A DNA stretch of 64,000 nt from contig NZ_QVID01000001.1 of assembly GCF_003413745.1 (NCBI RefSeq), positions 124,001 to 188,000 on the forward strand, read 5' to 3'. Below are positions 50,111-61,556 of the stretch, piece after piece. Within the stretch, counting starts at the first letter, position 1; each line of letters starts with the position of its first letter. The notes under the pieces are model-generated. The model was not told the DNA's origin. It worked only from the letters and a program-made list of their open reading frames with translations, and ran no database searches. This stretch comes from Marixanthomonas ophiurae. GTDB taxonomy: Bacteria; Bacteroidota; Bacteroidia; Flavobacteriales; Flavobacteriaceae. Both the position numbers and the translations under genes were made by a program.

Positions 50111-50716
50111 TTATTTAGAATATAATTCGACGATAAACTGCTCGTTGATGTTCTCTGGAATCTGGATACGTTGTGGAATAGATACAAACGTTCCTTCTTT
50201 AGTTTCGTTGTTCCAAGTAATCCACTCATATACGTGGTTAGCATTTGCTAAAGAATCTTGGATAGCATTTAACGTTTTAGATTTTTCCCTTACAGCAACA
50301 ACATCACCTGCTTTTATATGGTATGAAGGTATGTTAACCTTTTCTCCATTTACAGTAATGTGACGGTGAGACACTAATTGTCTTGCAGCACGACGGCTAG
50401 GGGCGATCCCCATACGGAATACAACGTTGTCTAAACGTGACTCGCATAATTGAAGCAATACTTCACCTGTAATTCCAGGAGCAGCTGTTGCTTTTTTAAA
50501 CATGTTTCTGAATTGACGCTCCAAAATACCATACGAGTATTTTGCCTTTTGCTTTTCAGCTAATTGGATTGCATATTCAGATTTCTTTCCACGACGACGG
50601 GTGTTTCCGTGTTGCCCTGGAGGGTAGTTTCTTTTTTCGAAAGACTTATCGTCTCCGAAGATAGCCTCACCAAACTTACGGGCTATTTTAGTTTTTGGAC
50701 CAGTATATCTTGCCAT
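50111..50716 (-). CDS. rpsD: 30S ribosomal protein S4 (uS4)
   Basis: 201 aa. The N-terminus [21 protein letters not shown] and [10 protein letters not shown] identify S4; the S4 RNA-binding domain is [38 protein letters not shown]. It nucleates 30S assembly on 16S rRNA and in E. coli represses its own operon. No zinc-binding Cys are present near the N-terminus, so it is the Cys-free form. Confidence 0.97.
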   Translation of the reverse strand: MARYTGPKTKIARKFGEAIFGDDKSFEKRNYPPGQHGNTRRRGKKSEYAIQLAEKQKAKYSYGILERQFRNMFKKATAAPGITGEVLLQLCESRLDNVVFRMGIAPSRRAARQLVSHRHITVNGEKVNIPSYHIKAGDVVAVREKSKTLNAIQDSLANANHVYEWITWNNETKEGTFVSIPQRIQIPENINEQFIVELYSK

Positions 50717-50806
50717 TTCTAAGTGTTTTTGAAGGGAAAATTAAATTAAGGTCTTACGTTAATCCTCTAATTTTCTTTATTCCTTCAGATTGATATTAAT
50801 TATAAA

Positions 50807-51211
50807 TTATACTCTTCTTCTTTTTGGAGGACGACAGCCGTTATGTGGCATTGGAGTTACGTCTATAATTTCGGTAACTTCAATTCCTGAATTGTGAAGT
50901 GATCGTATTGCAGATTCTCTTCCGTTTCCAGGTCCTTTTACATAAACTTTTACTTTACGTAAACCAGCATCGTGTGCTACTTTCGAAGCATCTTCAGATG
51001 CTAATTGAGCAGCGTAAGGTGTGTTTTTCTTAGATCCTCTAAAACCCATTTTACCGGCAGAAGACCAAGAGATTACATCTCCGTTCTTGTTTGTTAAAGA
51101 AATAATGATGTTGTTAAAAGAAGCTGTTACGTGCGCTTGGCCCACAGATTCAACGTTTACTTTACGTTTTTTAACAACCTTCTTTGTACTTTTTGAGTTA
51201 GACTTTGCCAT
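50807..51211 (-). CDS. rpsK: 30S ribosomal protein S11 (uS11)
   Basis: 134 aa. The basic N-terminal tail [19 protein letters not shown] is followed by the conserved [43 protein letters not shown] and the C-terminal [18 protein letters not shown]. It forms part of the 30S platform. The 90-bp gap to rpsD is the largest between genes of this part of the operon. Confidence 0.98.
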   Translation of the reverse strand: MAKSNSKSTKKVVKKRKVNVESVGQAHVTASFNNIIISLTNKNGDVISWSSAGKMGFRGSKKNTPYAAQLASEDASKVAHDAGLRKVKVYVKGPGNGRESAIRSLHNSGIEVTEIIDVTPMPHNGCRPPKRRRV

Positions 51212-51222
51212 ATCTCTAGGTA

Positions 51223-51597
51223 TTATTTAGTTGCTTTTTTCTTGTTAGCAACTGTTTTACGTTTTCCTTTTCTCGTTCTTGAGTTGTTTTTGGTACGTTG
51301 CCCACGTAACGGAAGTCCCGATCTGTGACGAATACCTCTGTAACAACCAATATCCATTAAGCGCTTAATGCTTAATTGTACTTCACTACGTAATTCACCT
51401 TCGATTGTGAAAGACCCTACAGCCTCACGAATTTTTCCGATTTCATCATCGTTCCATTCGTTAACTTTCTTGTCTTCGCTAACTCCGGCTTTTTCCAGTA
51501 TTTCCTGGGCGCGGCTTTTACCAACACCAAAGATATACGTTAACGCGATTACACCCCTTTTGTGTTTTGGGATATCTACACCTGCGATTCTTGCCAT
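51223..51597 (-). CDS. rpsM: 30S ribosomal protein S13 (uS13)
   Basis: 124 aa. It starts [34 protein letters not shown] and ends with the basic tail [22 protein letters not shown] that reaches the P-site tRNA. It sits in the 30S head and contacts the 50S. The start of rpsK follows after 11 bp. Confidence 0.98.
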   Translation of the reverse strand: MARIAGVDIPKHKRGVIALTYIFGVGKSRAQEILEKAGVSEDKKVNEWNDDEIGKIREAVGSFTIEGELRSEVQLSIKRLMDIGCYRGIRHRSGLPLRGQRTKNNSRTRKGKRKTVANKKKATK

Positions 51598-51600
51598 AAC

Positions 51601-51717
51601 TTATCCTTGTCTTTGTTTGAACCTTGGGTTCTTTTTGTTAATAACATATAATCTACCTTTTCTGCGAACTATCTTGCAGTCGGCACTTCTTTTTTTAACG
51701 GATGCTCTTACTTTCAT
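51601..51717 (-). CDS. rpmJ: 50S ribosomal protein L36 (bL36), Cys-poor form
   Basis: 38 aa, read directly from the minus strand between infA and rpsM: it starts [19 protein letters not shown] and ends NPRFKQRQG. The usual zinc ribbon C-x2-C-x12-C-x5-H is reduced to one Cys (residue 14); the others are Ser, Lys/Asn and Phe. It is therefore the zinc-independent type. The rpsM start follows after 3 bp. Confidence 0.95.
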   Translation of the reverse strand: MKVRASVKKRSADCKIVRRKGRLYVINKKNPRFKQRQG

Positions 51718-51758
51718 CTGTTCTGATTTTAATTAGATTAACTACAGTAAAAACTGTA

Positions 51759-51974
51759 TTAGTATCTATAGGTTATACGAGCCTTAGTCAAATCGTAAGG
51801 ACTCATTTCTAATTTAACTTTATCTCCGGGTAGTAATTTAATATAGTGCATACGCATTTTACCCGAAATATGCGCAGTTACAATATGACCGTTTTCCAAT
51901 TCCACTCTAAACATTGCATTAGACAATGCTTCTACAATTGTTCCGTCTTGTTCTATTGGGGGTTGTTTTGCCAT
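51759..51974 (-). CDS. infA: Translation initiation factor IF-1
   Basis: 71 aa OB-fold protein: [61 protein letters not shown] is nearly the universal IF-1 sequence. It blocks the A site during initiation. It is placed between secY (3-bp gap) and rpmJ, the usual order. Confidence 0.98.
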   Translation of the reverse strand: MAKQPPIEQDGTIVEALSNAMFRVELENGHIVTAHISGKMRMHYIKLLPGDKVKLEMSPYDLTKARITYRY

Positions 51975-51977
51975 AAT

Positions 51978-53327
51978 TTATGCTACTGCTTTTCTGTTTT
52001 TACCTGTTTTCATTAAACCGTCATAATGACGATTTAACAAATATGAATTAACTTGTTGCATTGTATCGATCGCTACACCTACCATAATTAATAGTGATGT
52101 ACCACCGTAAAATAATGCCCATCCTTGTTGGATTCCTATAAACTTAACAACAAAAGCTGGAAATACAGCTATTAAAGCTAAGAAAACAGATCCTGGAAGG
52201 GTTATTTGGGACATAATTCTATCTAAATATTCTCCTGTTTCTCCTCCTGGTTTAATACCTGGAATAAAACCTCCACTACGCTTAAGATCGTCTGCCATTT
52301 TATTTGTAGGCACAGTAATGGCCGTATAGAAATATGTAAAGATAATGATCAACGTTGCAAATACAAGGTTATACCATAATCCAAATATATCACTAAAGGC
52401 AGCCTGTACTGATTGTGCTACACTGCTATCTGAAAACATAGAGATGCTTGCGATAGCAGAAGGCACAAACATAATTGCCTGCGCAAAGATAATAGGCATT
52501 ACTCCTGAAGCATTAAGCTTTAACGGAATAAATTGACGTGCACCAAAAATATTTTTCTCATATCCTCCACTAGCGGTTCTTCTTGCGTACTGTACCGGTA
52601 TTTTTCTCACTGCCATTACTAGCATTACCGAAGCAAGGATAATAACAAACCAGATTACCAATTCAATCAAAATCATAATTAAACCACCATTTGATTCTAA
52701 AACTCTAGAAGCAAATTCTTGTGCAAACGATTGTGGCAATGTTGCTATAATACCAACCATAATTAATATAGAGATACCATTACCAACACCTTTATCGGTT
52801 ATTTTTTCACCCAACCACATCGCAAATATCGTACCAGTAACTAAGATAATTACTGAAGAGATATAGAACATAGGTGTTTGACCTAAGATAAACGCTTCAG
52901 TAGGCACTCCCAATGCTGGAAGACCTGCCAAGTAACTAGGAGCTTGCACCAAACAAATACCGATGGTTAACCAACGAGTAATCTGTGTGATTTTCTTCCT
53001 TCCACTTTCACCTTCTTTTTGTAATTTCTGTAGATAAGGAACTGCTATCTGCATTAATTGAACCACAATGGAAGCCGATATATAAGGCATAATACCCAAC
53101 GCAAAAACAGAAGCATTGGCAAAAGCCCCTCCCGTAAATGCATTTAACAGACCACCAAGTCCAGAATCAAAATTACCGGCAAAACTAGCAAGCTGCGAGG
53201 CATCTATTCCTGGTAATACTACTTGTGCACCAAATCGGTACACTAAAAGAAGACCCAACGTAAGCATAATCCTGTTACGAAGTTCTTCTATCTTCCAAAT
53301 GTTTTTTAAGGTATCAATAAATTTCAT
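51978..53327 (-). CDS. secY: Preprotein translocase subunit SecY
   Basis: 449 aa with ten transmembrane helices; the channel of the Sec translocon. Recognisable parts are FIDTLKNIWKIEELRNRIMLTLGLLLVYRFG (N-terminus and TM1), the plug region FAGNFDSGLGGLLNAFTGGAFANASVFALGIMPYISASI, IQQGWALFYGGTSLLIMVGVAIDTMQQVNSYLLNRHYDGLM (TM10 and C-tail). secY follows rplO by 13 bp in the spc part of the operon. Confidence 0.98.
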   Translation of the reverse strand: MKFIDTLKNIWKIEELRNRIMLTLGLLLVYRFGAQVVLPGIDASQLASFAGNFDSGLGGLLNAFTGGAFANASVFALGIMPYISASIVVQLMQIAVPYLQKLQKEGESGRKKITQITRWLTIGICLVQAPSYLAGLPALGVPTEAFILGQTPMFYISSVIILVTGTIFAMWLGEKITDKGVGNGISILIMVGIIATLPQSFAQEFASRVLESNGGLIMILIELVIWFVIILASVMLVMAVRKIPVQYARRTASGGYEKNIFGARQFIPLKLNASGVMPIIFAQAIMFVPSAIASISMFSDSSVAQSVQAAFSDIFGLWYNLVFATLIIIFTYFYTAITVPTNKMADDLKRSGGFIPGIKPGGETGEYLDRIMSQITLPGSVFLALIAVFPAFVVKFIGIQQGWALFYGGTSLLIMVGVAIDTMQQVNSYLLNRHYDGLMKTGKNRKAVA

Positions 53328-53340
53328 CCTTATTTTAAAA

Positions 53341-53793
53341 TTATAGGGTTACTACTTCACCACCAGCAGCTTCAATAGCTTCTTTTGCTGAGGCAGTAAA
53401 CTTATGAGCAGATACTTTCAATTTTGCCTTTAACTCTCCTCTTCCTAAAATCTTCACCATTTCGTTTTTGCCAGCAAGACCCAAACTCATTAAAGTTTCA
53501 AAGTCTATAGTATCTTTTATTTTTTTGTCATCTACCAACTGTTGTAATGTATCAATGTTTATACCTTGATACTCTTTACGGTTGATGTTTGTAAACCCAA
53601 ATTTAGGCACACGACGCTGAATAGGCATTTGTCCTCCTTCAAATCCAAGTTTCTTGGAATATCCAGAACGAGACTTAGCCCCATTGTGTCCACGAGTTGC
53701 AGTACCACCTTTACCGGAAGCCTGACCACGTCCTACGCGTTTCCCGTCTTTATGAGTTGAACCTTTTGCAGGTTTTAAGTTACTTAATTCCAT
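53341..53793 (-). CDS. rplO: 50S ribosomal protein L15 (uL15)
   Basis: 150 aa. LSNLKPAKGSTHKDGKRVGRGQASGKGGTATRGHNGAKSRSG is the Gly/Arg-rich N-terminal extension that enters the 50S RNA core; GFEGGQMPIQRRVPKFGF follows. It is placed between rpmD and secY. Confidence 0.97.
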   Translation of the reverse strand: MELSNLKPAKGSTHKDGKRVGRGQASGKGGTATRGHNGAKSRSGYSKKLGFEGGQMPIQRRVPKFGFTNINRKEYQGINIDTLQQLVDDKKIKDTIDFETLMSLGLAGKNEMVKILGRGELKAKLKVSAHKFTASAKEAIEAAGGEVVTL

Positions 53794-53803
53794 TTTGTAT
53801 ATC

Positions 53804-53983
53804 TTAAACAGTTTCTACTGAAACTAAATGTTTCACTTTATTTACCATACCAAGAATATTTGGCGTGTCATCATGCTCAACAGTTTGACCCATCTTACGA
53901 AGGCCTAAAGCTTCAAGCGTTCTCTTTTGGTTTTGCGTGCGGTTAATCTCGCTGCGTACCTTTGTTACTTTTATTTTTGCCAT
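53804..53983 (-). CDS. rpmD: 50S ribosomal protein L30 (uL30)
   Basis: 59 aa, read directly from the minus strand: starts MAKIKVTKVRSEINRTQNQK, continues with LEALGLRKMGQT and VEHDDTPNILGMVNKVKHLVSVETV. The pattern is diagnostic for short bacterial L30. It fills the 200-bp space between rpsE and rplO exactly. Confidence 0.96.
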   Translation of the reverse strand: MAKIKVTKVRSEINRTQNQKRTLEALGLRKMGQTVEHDDTPNILGMVNKVKHLVSVETV

Positions 53984-53995
53984 GTTCTTTAGTAT

Positions 53996-54520
53996 TTATC
54001 CTTTATACAATTTTTCCAAAGTAATACCACGTTGCTTGGCTACTGTTTCTGCACTTCGCAATTGTAATAAAGCATCAAATGTTGCTTTTACTACGTTATG
54101 CGGGTTAGAAGATCCTTGAGATTTCGACAATACATCGTGAACTCCTACAGCCTCTAATACAGCACGTACCGCACCACCGGCGATCAAACCAGTACCAGGA
54201 GCAGCTGGTAATAAATTTACTCGCGCACCGGCATATTTACCTTTTTGTTCGTGTGGAAGTGTTACTTTATTTAAAGGAATACGTACCAGGTTTTTCTTGG
54301 CATCTTCAATACCCTTTGCGATTGCGCTAGCAACATCTTTCGATTTACCAAGGCCTTGACCTACTACGCCATTTTCATCACCAACTACAACAATAGCTGA
54401 GAATCCAAATGCTCTACCACCTTTAGTTACTTTAGTTACACGTTGTACACCTACCAAACGGTCTTTTAAGTCAAGACCTCCGGGTTTTACTGTTTCTACG
54501 TTTTTATAATCTTGATACAT
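53996..54520 (-). CDS. rpsE: 30S ribosomal protein S5 (uS5)
   Basis: 174 aa. Double-stranded-RNA-binding-like N domain with [42 protein letters not shown], then the C domain [41 protein letters not shown]. It acts in decoding accuracy at the mRNA entry site. Confidence 0.98.
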   Translation of the reverse strand: MYQDYKNVETVKPGGLDLKDRLVGVQRVTKVTKGGRAFGFSAIVVVGDENGVVGQGLGKSKDVASAIAKGIEDAKKNLVRIPLNKVTLPHEQKGKYAGARVNLLPAAPGTGLIAGGAVRAVLEAVGVHDVLSKSQGSSNPHNVVKATFDALLQLRSAETVAKQRGITLEKLYKG

Positions 54521-54525
54521 ATTTC

Positions 54526-54882
54526 TTAAAATTTAAGACCGCCTTCGCGAGCGCCTTCAGCTAATGATTTTACTCTTCCGTGATATAGGTATCCGCCACG
54601 ATCAAATGCTACGGTTTCTACACCGGCTTTTTGAGCCTTCTCAGCGATTGCCTTTCCTACTAATTTTGCAGCTTCACTTTTATTTACTTTTGAAGCATCA
54701 ATATCTTTATCTCTTGAAGATGCAGCAGTAATGGTAACTCCATTTACATCGTCAACAAGTTGTGCATAGATCTCTTTATTGCTTCGGAAAATAGCCAAAC
54801 GTGGACGTTCTGCTGTTCCTGAAACAGTCTTTCTGATTCTGAAACGAATACGTTCCCTTCTATCTGTTTTTGATAATGCCAT
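54526..54882 (-). CDS. rplR: 50S ribosomal protein L18 (uL18)
   Basis: 118 aa. [36 protein letters not shown] and the C-terminal [26 protein letters not shown] are the family signatures. It binds 5S rRNA with L5. The next gene, rpsE, begins 5 bp downstream. Confidence 0.98.
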   Translation of the reverse strand: MALSKTDRRERIRFRIRKTVSGTAERPRLAIFRSNKEIYAQLVDDVNGVTITAASSRDKDIDASKVNKSEAAKLVGKAIAEKAQKAGVETVAFDRGGYLYHGRVKSLAEGAREGGLKF

Positions 54883-54893
54883 AACGTTATATC

Positions 54894-55436
54894 TTATGCA
54901 GATTTACCTGCTTTTCTTCTTATTTGTTCACCTACAAACTTAACACCTTTTCCTTTGTAAGGTTCTGGCTTACGGAAACCACGAATTTTCGCAGCTACTT
55001 GACCAACTAGTTGTTTGTCGTGTGATGTTAATTTTACTTTTGGATTTTTACCTTTTTCAGAAATGGTTTCTACTTTTACTTCTGGAGCAATGTCCATAAC
55101 GATATTGTGAGAAAAACCGATTGCTAAATCCAATTTTTGTCCTTGGTTACTGGCACGGTATCCTACCCCTACCAATTCTAGTTCTTTTGTCCAACCGTTT
55201 GTTACTCCTTCAATCATATTATTGATTAAAGCTCTGTACAAACCGTGTTTTGCTCTGTGATCTTTTCCTTCAGTAGGACGTTCTAAAACTATAGTTCCAT
55301 CTTCGTCTTTAATTGTTATCTCAGAAAATTCTTGAGACAACTCACCTAATTTACCTTTAACGGTAACTACGTTATCTTTAATTTCTACTGTTACACCATC
55401 TGGAATGGCTACCGGGCTTTTACCTATTCTTGACAT
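54894..55436 (-). CDS. rplF: 50S ribosomal protein L6 (uL6)
   Basis: 180 aa, two L6 repeats. [22 protein letters not shown] opens the first, and [35 protein letters not shown] closes the second with the conserved EPYKGKG loop. It lies near the sarcin-ricin loop. Confidence 0.98.
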   Translation of the reverse strand: MSRIGKSPVAIPDGVTVEIKDNVVTVKGKLGELSQEFSEITIKDEDGTIVLERPTEGKDHRAKHGLYRALINNMIEGVTNGWTKELELVGVGYRASNQGQKLDLAIGFSHNIVMDIAPEVKVETISEKGKNPKVKLTSHDKQLVGQVAAKIRGFRKPEPYKGKGVKFVGEQIRRKAGKSA

Positions 55437-55451
55437 CTCTTAGTCTTTATT

Positions 55452-55853
55452 TTAGTATACGTAGCACAATACTTCGCCACCTACGTTCTTTTCTTGAGCT
55501 TGCTTTCCTGTCATTACTCCATGCGAAGTAGAAACGATTGCAATACCCAGTCCATTTAATATACGTGGTATATTTGAAGAATTTGCATATTTACGTAAAC
55601 CTGGTTTACTAATTCTTTGAATCTTTTTAATTACCGGATCTTTTGTAAGCTTATCATATTTTAAAGCGATTTTGATAGTGCCTTGCGGTCCTTTATCGTC
55701 TTCAAATTTATAGCTTAAGATATACCCTTGGTCAAAAAGGATTTTTGTAATCTCCTTTTTAAGGTTTGATGCGGGTATCTCTACAACGCGGTGTCCTGCC
55801 TTTACGGCGTTTCTAACTCTCGTTAGAAAATCTGATATTGGATCTATATTCAT
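55452..55853 (-). CDS. rpsH: 30S ribosomal protein S8 (uS8)
   Basis: 133 aa. [32 protein letters not shown] at the N-terminus and the C-terminal [13 protein letters not shown]-type motif ([30 protein letters not shown]). Central assembly protein of the 30S and, in E. coli, the translational repressor of the spc operon. Confidence 0.98.
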   Translation of the reverse strand: MNIDPISDFLTRVRNAVKAGHRVVEIPASNLKKEITKILFDQGYILSYKFEDDKGPQGTIKIALKYDKLTKDPVIKKIQRISKPGLRKYANSSNIPRILNGLGIAIVSTSHGVMTGKQAQEKNVGGEVLCYVY

Positions 55854-55912
55854 TTTTAGTTATTTACGATAGTGGTTTTTGGTGTTTCCAAACCTACTAA
55901 CTGTTTATGTTG

Positions 55913-56182
55913 TTACCAACTTGCTTTTCTAACTCCAGGAATTAAACCATTGTTTGCCATTTCACGGAACATTACACGTGAAACTCCAAATTGTCTCATA
56001 TACCCTTTAGGTCGTCCGGTCAATTTACAACGGTTGTGCAAACGTACTGGTGAAGAGTTTTTTGGTAGTTTTTGTAGACCTTCCCAATCGCCAGCTTCTT
56101 TTAAAGCTTTGCGTTTTTCAGCATACTTTTTAACCATTTTTTGTCTCTTAACCTCACGGGCTTTCATTGATTCTTTAGCCAT
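55913..56182 (-). CDS. rpsN: 30S ribosomal protein S14 (uS14), zinc-independent form
   Basis: 89 aa. The long form without the CxxC-x12-CxxC zinc site; the conserved part is [42 protein letters not shown]. It sits in the 30S head. It follows rplE after 1 bp. Confidence 0.97.
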   Translation of the reverse strand: MAKESMKAREVKRQKMVKKYAEKRKALKEAGDWEGLQKLPKNSSPVRLHNRCKLTGRPKGYMRQFGVSRVMFREMANNGLIPGVRKASW

Positions 56183-56183
56183 C

Positions 56184-56735
56184 TTAGTTCTTTTTAAAAG
56201 GTATTCCTAGTTCCGTTAGTAATGATTTCGCTTCTTTATCGGTATCAGCAGAAGTTACAAAGGTAACATTCATACCTTCAATCTTCTTGATTTTATCGAT
56301 ATTGATTTCTGGGAAGATAATTTGTTCTGTTATTCCTAATGAATAATTTCCTCTTCCGTCAAAACCAGTTGCGTTGATTCCGTTAAAATCACGTACGTTA
56401 GGCAATGCACTTGTTATAAGTCTATCTAAAAACTCATACATACGCTCACCACGTAAGGTAACTTTCGCTCCAATAGGCATTCCTTTTCTAAGTTTAAAAG
56501 TGGCAACATCTTTCTTCGAAATTGTTGCAACAGCTTTTTGCCCTGTGATTTTTGATAATTCTTCTACGGAATACTCGATCAATTTTTTATCAGCTACAGC
56601 AGCTCCAACTCCACGAGACACAACAATGCGCTCTAGTTTTGGAACTTGCATTACGTTTGTGTAACCAAATTCATCTGTAAGAGCGTTTACTACTTTGCTC
56701 TTGTACTCTTCTTTAAGTCTTGGTGTATATGCCAT
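56184..56735 (-). CDS. rplE: 50S ribosomal protein L5 (uL5)
   Basis: 183 aa. [40 protein letters not shown], then the [23 protein letters not shown] and [20 protein letters not shown] blocks. Binds 5S rRNA and contacts P-site tRNA. Only 2 bp separate it from rplX. Confidence 0.98.
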   Translation of the reverse strand: MAYTPRLKEEYKSKVVNALTDEFGYTNVMQVPKLERIVVSRGVGAAVADKKLIEYSVEELSKITGQKAVATISKKDVATFKLRKGMPIGAKVTLRGERMYEFLDRLITSALPNVRDFNGINATGFDGRGNYSLGITEQIIFPEINIDKIKKIEGMNVTFVTSADTDKEAKSLLTELGIPFKKN

Positions 56736-56737
56736 AA

Positions 56738-57052
56738 CTATAATACTTGATTTGATTTTTTAGCAAATCGTACTTTTTTTCCATCTTCCATTCTATAACC
56801 TACTCGTGTTGCTTTTCCACTTTTAGGATCTACCAATGATAGGTTTGAAATGTGAATAGGAGCTTCTTTTTCGGATATTCCACCTTGAGGATTTGCCGCA
56901 CTTGGCTTCTCATGTTTCTTTACCGTATTTACTCCTTCTACTATTGCTTTGTTTTTGTCAAGCATCACCTTCATTACTTTACCTTCTGAGCCTTTGTGCT
57001 CTCCGGCAGTAACTACTACTGTATCGCCTGATTTTATTTTAAGCTTTGCCAT
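56738..57052 (-). CDS. rplX: 50S ribosomal protein L24 (uL24)
   Basis: 104 aa KOW-domain protein: [38 protein letters not shown], then [30 protein letters not shown]. It initiates 50S assembly. Confidence 0.98.
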   Translation of the reverse strand: MAKLKIKSGDTVVVTAGEHKGSEGKVMKVMLDKNKAIVEGVNTVKKHEKPSAANPQGGISEKEAPIHISNLSLVDPKSGKATRVGYRMEDGKKVRFAKKSNQVL

Positions 57053-57063
57053 CTTATTATCTA

Positions 57064-57432
57064 TTATAGCACTTCAGGTGCTAATGATACTATTTTCATA
57101 AATTGTCTATCACGAAGCTCTCTGGCTACAGGACCGAAAACACGTGTTCCTCTCATTTCCCCTTGAGGGCCTAAAAGTACACAAGCATTATCGTCGAAAC
57201 GGATATATGATCCATCTGGTCGTCTAACTTCTTTCACGGTACGTACCACTACTGCTGTAGAAACGGCACCTTTTTTAATGTTTCCGTTAGGGGTAGCTTC
57301 TTTTACTGAAACTACAATTTTATCCCCAATGGAAGCATATCTCTTTTTTGTACCGCCTAACACACGGATGGTAAGTACTTCCTTAGCACCGGTGTTGTCT
57401 GCTACTCTAAGTCTTGATTCTTGCTGTATCAT
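57064..57432 (-). CDS. rplN: 50S ribosomal protein L14 (uL14)
   Basis: 122 aa, highly conserved: [27 protein letters not shown] and [29 protein letters not shown]. It bridges 50S and 30S at the subunit interface. Confidence 0.98.
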   Translation of the reverse strand: MIQQESRLRVADNTGAKEVLTIRVLGGTKKRYASIGDKIVVSVKEATPNGNIKKGAVSTAVVVRTVKEVRRPDGSYIRFDDNACVLLGPQGEMRGTRVFGPVARELRDRQFMKIVSLAPEVL

Positions 57433-57434
57433 GA

Positions 57435-57695
57435 TTACTTCGCTCTTTCAATTATTTCTACTAATCTCCAACATTTTGTTTTACTTAAAGGTCGTGTTTC
57501 CATGATCTTTACAGTATCACCTTCGTTGCAGTCGTTTGTCTCATCGTGCGCCACGTATTTCTTCGTTTTCAGCACGAATTTTCCGTACATAGGGTGTTTC
57601 ATTTTCTTAGTTTCAGCAACTACTATGGATTTCTCCATTTTGTTACTGGTTACTACACCTATACGTTCTTTTCTTAAGTTTCTTTTTATTTCCAT
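57435..57695 (-). CDS. rpsQ: 30S ribosomal protein S17 (uS17)
   Basis: 86 aa OB-fold protein: [45 protein letters not shown], then [25 protein letters not shown]. Binds helix 11 of 16S rRNA. Two bp before rplN. Confidence 0.98.
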   Translation of the reverse strand: MEIKRNLRKERIGVVTSNKMEKSIVVAETKKMKHPMYGKFVLKTKKYVAHDETNDCNEGDTVKIMETRPLSKTKCWRLVEIIERAK

Positions 57696-57712
57696 CTTTC
57701 AGCTTCGTACTG

Positions 57713-57904
57713 TTATTGCACTTCTCTTTTAGTTAGTTCGGTCGCAATTCTGGCAATGCTTCTGCGCTGCCCTCTTAATTGAATTGGATTTTCCAACGGT
57801 GAAATGGTATGAGCCATTTTAAGGTCTGTATATGCCTTAGTCGATTCAGCAAGTTGTTCTTGTAACTCTACTGTTGATGCTTCTTTTATTTCTGATTGTT
57901 TCAT
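57713..57904 (-). CDS. rpmC: 50S ribosomal protein L29 (uL29)
   Basis: 63 aa, two long helices. SEIKEASTVELQEQLAESTKAYTDLKMAHTISPLENPIQLRGQRRSIARIATELTKRE carries the conserved NPxxLRxxRRxIARxxTxL motif. It lies at the peptide exit tunnel with L23. Confidence 0.97.
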   Translation of the reverse strand: MKQSEIKEASTVELQEQLAESTKAYTDLKMAHTISPLENPIQLRGQRRSIARIATELTKREVQ

Positions 57905-57921
57905 AGTGACAATTTCAAAAA

Positions 57922-58341
57922 TTATTCTTGATAATCTCTAGACATTACAAATTTTGTTCGTACGGGTAGCTTTTGTGCTGCCAAACGTAATGCTTCTTTA
58001 GCGGTTGCCATTGGCACACCAGAAACTTCAAACATAATTCGACCAGGTTTTACTACAGCTGCGTAATATTCTACGGCACCTTTACCTTTACCCATACGTA
58101 CTTCAAGAGGTTTTTTAGTAATTGGCTTATCTGGGAATATCATAATCCAGATAGAACCTTCTCTTTTCATATAACGAGTAGCGGCAATACGTGCAGCTTC
58201 TATTTGACGAGCTGTAACAAATTTTGAATCTAAAGATTTAATACCAAAGGTACCGTTAGACAATCGGTGTCCACGTCCAGCGTTGCCTTTCATGCGACCC
58301 TTTTGTTGTTTACGGTATTTTGTTCTTTTAGGTTGTAACAT
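57922..58341 (-). CDS. rplP: 50S ribosomal protein L16 (uL16)
   Basis: 139 aa. [19 protein letters not shown], then [19 protein letters not shown] and the [30 protein letters not shown] block. Positions A-site tRNA near the peptidyl transferase centre. Confidence 0.98.
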   Translation of the reverse strand: MLQPKRTKYRKQQKGRMKGNAGRGHRLSNGTFGIKSLDSKFVTARQIEAARIAATRYMKREGSIWIMIFPDKPITKKPLEVRMGKGKGAVEYYAAVVKPGRIMFEVSGVPMATAKEALRLAAQKLPVRTKFVMSRDYQE

Positions 58342-58359
58342 GTTCTTCTTTTTAAAAAA

Positions 58360-59073
58360 TTACTTTCTGCGACGTGATTTGTTTCCACCTCGTCCGGAAC
58401 CTTTTCCTCCTTTTTTGGATAATCCAACTAACGGGGAAAGATCTCTTTTTCCATACACTTCGCCTTTCATAATCCATACTTTAACACCCAATTTACCATA
58501 GGTAGTTTGAGCCTCTACTAAAGCATAGTCTATGTCTGCTCTAAATGTTGAAAGCGGGATACGACCTTCTTTGTACGATTCGTTACGAGCCATTTCAGCT
58601 CCATTTAATCGTCCCGAGATTTCAATTTTAATACCTTCAGCGTTCATTCGCATTGCAGCCGCGATTGCCATTTTTATTGCTCGACGGTATGAAATTCTAT
58701 TTTCAATTTGTCTTGCAACACTAGCACCTACTAAATGAGCGTCTAATTCAGGTCTTTTAATCTCGTGAATGTTAATCTGTACCTCTTTTCCGGTAATTTT
58801 TTTGAGCTCTTCTTTAAGCTTGTCCACTTCCTGGCCGCCTTTCCCGATAATAATACCCGGACGTGCGGTGGTTATGGTAACGGTTACAAGCTTAAGGGTA
58901 CGCTCAATGATTACCCTAGACACACTAGCTTTACTTAAACGAGCGTGAATGTACTTTCTAATCTTATCGTCTTCGGCTAATTTATCACCGTAGTCGTTAC
59001 CTCCGTACCAGTTGGATTCCCATCCTCTAATGATACCTAAGCGGTTACCGATTGGATTTGTTTTCTGTCCCAT
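58360..59073 (-). CDS. rpsC: 30S ribosomal protein S3 (uS3)
   Basis: 237 aa. [25 protein letters not shown], the KH domain with [41 protein letters not shown], and the C domain [20 protein letters not shown] with a basic tail. It lines the mRNA entry channel. Confidence 0.98.
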   Translation of the reverse strand: MGQKTNPIGNRLGIIRGWESNWYGGNDYGDKLAEDDKIRKYIHARLSKASVSRVIIERTLKLVTVTITTARPGIIIGKGGQEVDKLKEELKKITGKEVQINIHEIKRPELDAHLVGASVARQIENRISYRRAIKMAIAAAMRMNAEGIKIEISGRLNGAEMARNESYKEGRIPLSTFRADIDYALVEAQTTYGKLGVKVWIMKGEVYGKRDLSPLVGLSKKGGKGSGRGGNKSRRRK

Positions 59074-59078
59074 TTATA

Positions 59079-59486
59079 TTAGCTTTGTGTGTTATCGTTA
59101 GCTCCAAGTATCATTGTAACATGATTGGAACGTTTTCTAATTCTGTGCGCGCGACCTTGTGGTGCAGGACGAAGTCTCTTCAACATTGTACCACTATCTA
59201 CGCGTATTTCTTTTATAAAAAGATCTGCATCCTCTACAGAAGCTTCTTCATTTTTTGCTTGCCAATTTGCAATGGCTGAAAGCAATAGTTTTTCCAAACG
59301 TCCTGAAGCTTCTTTTTTGTTAAATCTTAATATATTAAGTGCCTTATTTACCCTTTCACCACGGATTAAATCTGCAACTAAACGCATTTTTCTTGGTGAT
59401 GTAGGGCAATTATTCAATTTAGCAAAGTACTGTGTTTTCTTTGCTTCCTTGATTTGCTCTGCTCTTTCTCTTTTACGAACTCCCAT
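59079..59486 (-). CDS. rplV: 50S ribosomal protein L22 (uL22)
   Basis: 135 aa. [53 protein letters not shown] and the tunnel-lining beta-hairpin [36 protein letters not shown]. The gap to rpsC is 5 bp. Confidence 0.98.
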   Translation of the reverse strand: MGVRKRERAEQIKEAKKTQYFAKLNNCPTSPRKMRLVADLIRGERVNKALNILRFNKKEASGRLEKLLLSAIANWQAKNEEASVEDADLFIKEIRVDSGTMLKRLRPAPQGRAHRIRKRSNHVTMILGANDNTQS

Positions 59487-59492
59487 GGCTTA

Positions 59493-59771
59493 TTATTTTT
59501 TTCCTTTGTTTCTAGCACCTGCGTGACCACGGAATGATCTTGTAGGTGAAAATTCGCCTAATTTATGTCCTACCATATTTTCAGTCACATATACAGGGAC
59601 GAATTGACGCCCATTATGCACTGCGATGGTTTGACCAACAAAATCTGGAGTTATCATAGAGGAACGAGACCAAGTTTTGATCACGGTCTTCTTATTTGAA
59701 GCCACATTCTGTTCTACTTTCAGTTCTAACTTATAGTGAACGTAAGGTCCTTTTTTTAACGATCTTGCCAT
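59493..59771 (-). CDS. rpsS: 30S ribosomal protein S19 (uS19)
   Basis: 92 aa. [69 protein letters not shown]. In the 30S head, contacting S13 and tRNA. It follows rplB by 3 bp. Confidence 0.98.
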   Translation of the reverse strand: MARSLKKGPYVHYKLELKVEQNVASNKKTVIKTWSRSSMITPDFVGQTIAVHNGRQFVPVYVTENMVGHKLGEFSPTRSFRGHAGARNKGKK

Positions 59772-59774
59772 AAC

Positions 59775-60599
<825 letters not shown>

Positions 60600-60628
60600 G
60601 TTTTGTCTAATTTAATGCAAGCCAACGC

Positions 60629-60919
60629 TTACATATTACTGTAAAAATCTATTGTATCACCTTCCGCCACCTGTACAATTGCTTTTTTGTAAGCATTTGT
60701 TTTACCAGTCTGGATGCCTGTTTTCGTATAACGAGTTCGGCGATCCGGGCGGACATTCATTGTGCGAACTTTTTCAACAGAAACTTCATAAGCAGCTTCA
60801 ACTGCTTTTTTGATTTCTACCTTGTTCGCCTGTGGGTTCACTACAAATCCGTAACGGTTATTATCTTCCGCATCTTTTGTAGCTTTTTCCGTAATAATAG
60901 GTTTTATTAAGATATTCAT
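60629..60919 (-). CDS. rplW: 50S ribosomal protein L23 (uL23)
   Basis: 96 aa. NILIKPIITEKATKDAEDNNRYGFVVNPQANKVEIKKAVEAAYEVSVEKVRTMNVRPDRRTRYTKTGIQTGKTNAYKKAIV. It sits at the tunnel exit and docks trigger factor and SRP. Its start is 7 bp from the rplD stop. Confidence 0.97.
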   Translation of the reverse strand: MNILIKPIITEKATKDAEDNNRYGFVVNPQANKVEIKKAVEAAYEVSVEKVRTMNVRPDRRTRYTKTGIQTGKTNAYKKAIVQVAEGDTIDFYSNM

Positions 60920-60926
60920 CTTGCTT

Positions 60927-61556
60927 CTATTTACTTAAGTTTTGTTCAATTCCTTCCAAAGAACCCTCAAACAGCACAATACTGTTTGCATTCATTATTT
61001 GATAAGTACTTAATTGTGAGTTACTTACAACTTCAGTTCGTTTCAAATTGCGAGACGACAAATATACATTATTATTTGACTCTCCCAACACAAACAAAGA
61101 TTTTTTATCTTCTAGCCCTAAACTCTTTAGAACTGAAGTAAAATCTTTTGTTTTTGGAGCATCCATTTGCAGGTCTTCTATCACAACAATCGCCTTATTA
61201 TTTGCCTTCATTGTTAGGGCCGAACGGCGCGCTAAACGTTTTAGGTTTTTATTCAATTTAAAGGAGTAGTTTCTTGGTCTTGGACCAAATACTCTACCTC
61301 CACCTTTAAAAATCGGTGACTTTATACTACCAGCACGAGCGGTACCCGTACCCTTTTGCTTTTTGATTTTGCGGGTACTTCCCACAATCTCTGCACGCTC
61401 TTTTGCTTTATGCGTACCTTGTCTTTGATTGGCAAGATATTGCTTTACATCAAGATATACAGCGTGTTTACTAGGCTCTATTCCAAACACATCCTTAGAA
61501 AGCTCTATCTTTCTACCTGTGTCTTTTCCGGTTTTATCTAATACTGCTACCTTCAT
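60927..61556 (-). CDS. rplD: 50S ribosomal protein L4 (uL4)
   Basis: 209 aa. The loop KQKGTGTARAGSIKSPIFKGGGRVFGPRPRNYSFKLNKN reaches into the exit tunnel; the globular part contains RRSALTMKANNKAIVVIEDL. In E. coli L4 regulates the S10 operon. The ATG overlaps the rplC stop (TAATG). Confidence 0.98.
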   Translation of the reverse strand: MKVAVLDKTGKDTGRKIELSKDVFGIEPSKHAVYLDVKQYLANQRQGTHKAKERAEIVGSTRKIKKQKGTGTARAGSIKSPIFKGGGRVFGPRPRNYSFKLNKNLKRLARRSALTMKANNKAIVVIEDLQMDAPKTKDFTSVLKSLGLEDKKSLFVLGESNNNVYLSSRNLKRTEVVSNSQLSTYQIMNANSIVLFEGSLEGIEQNLSK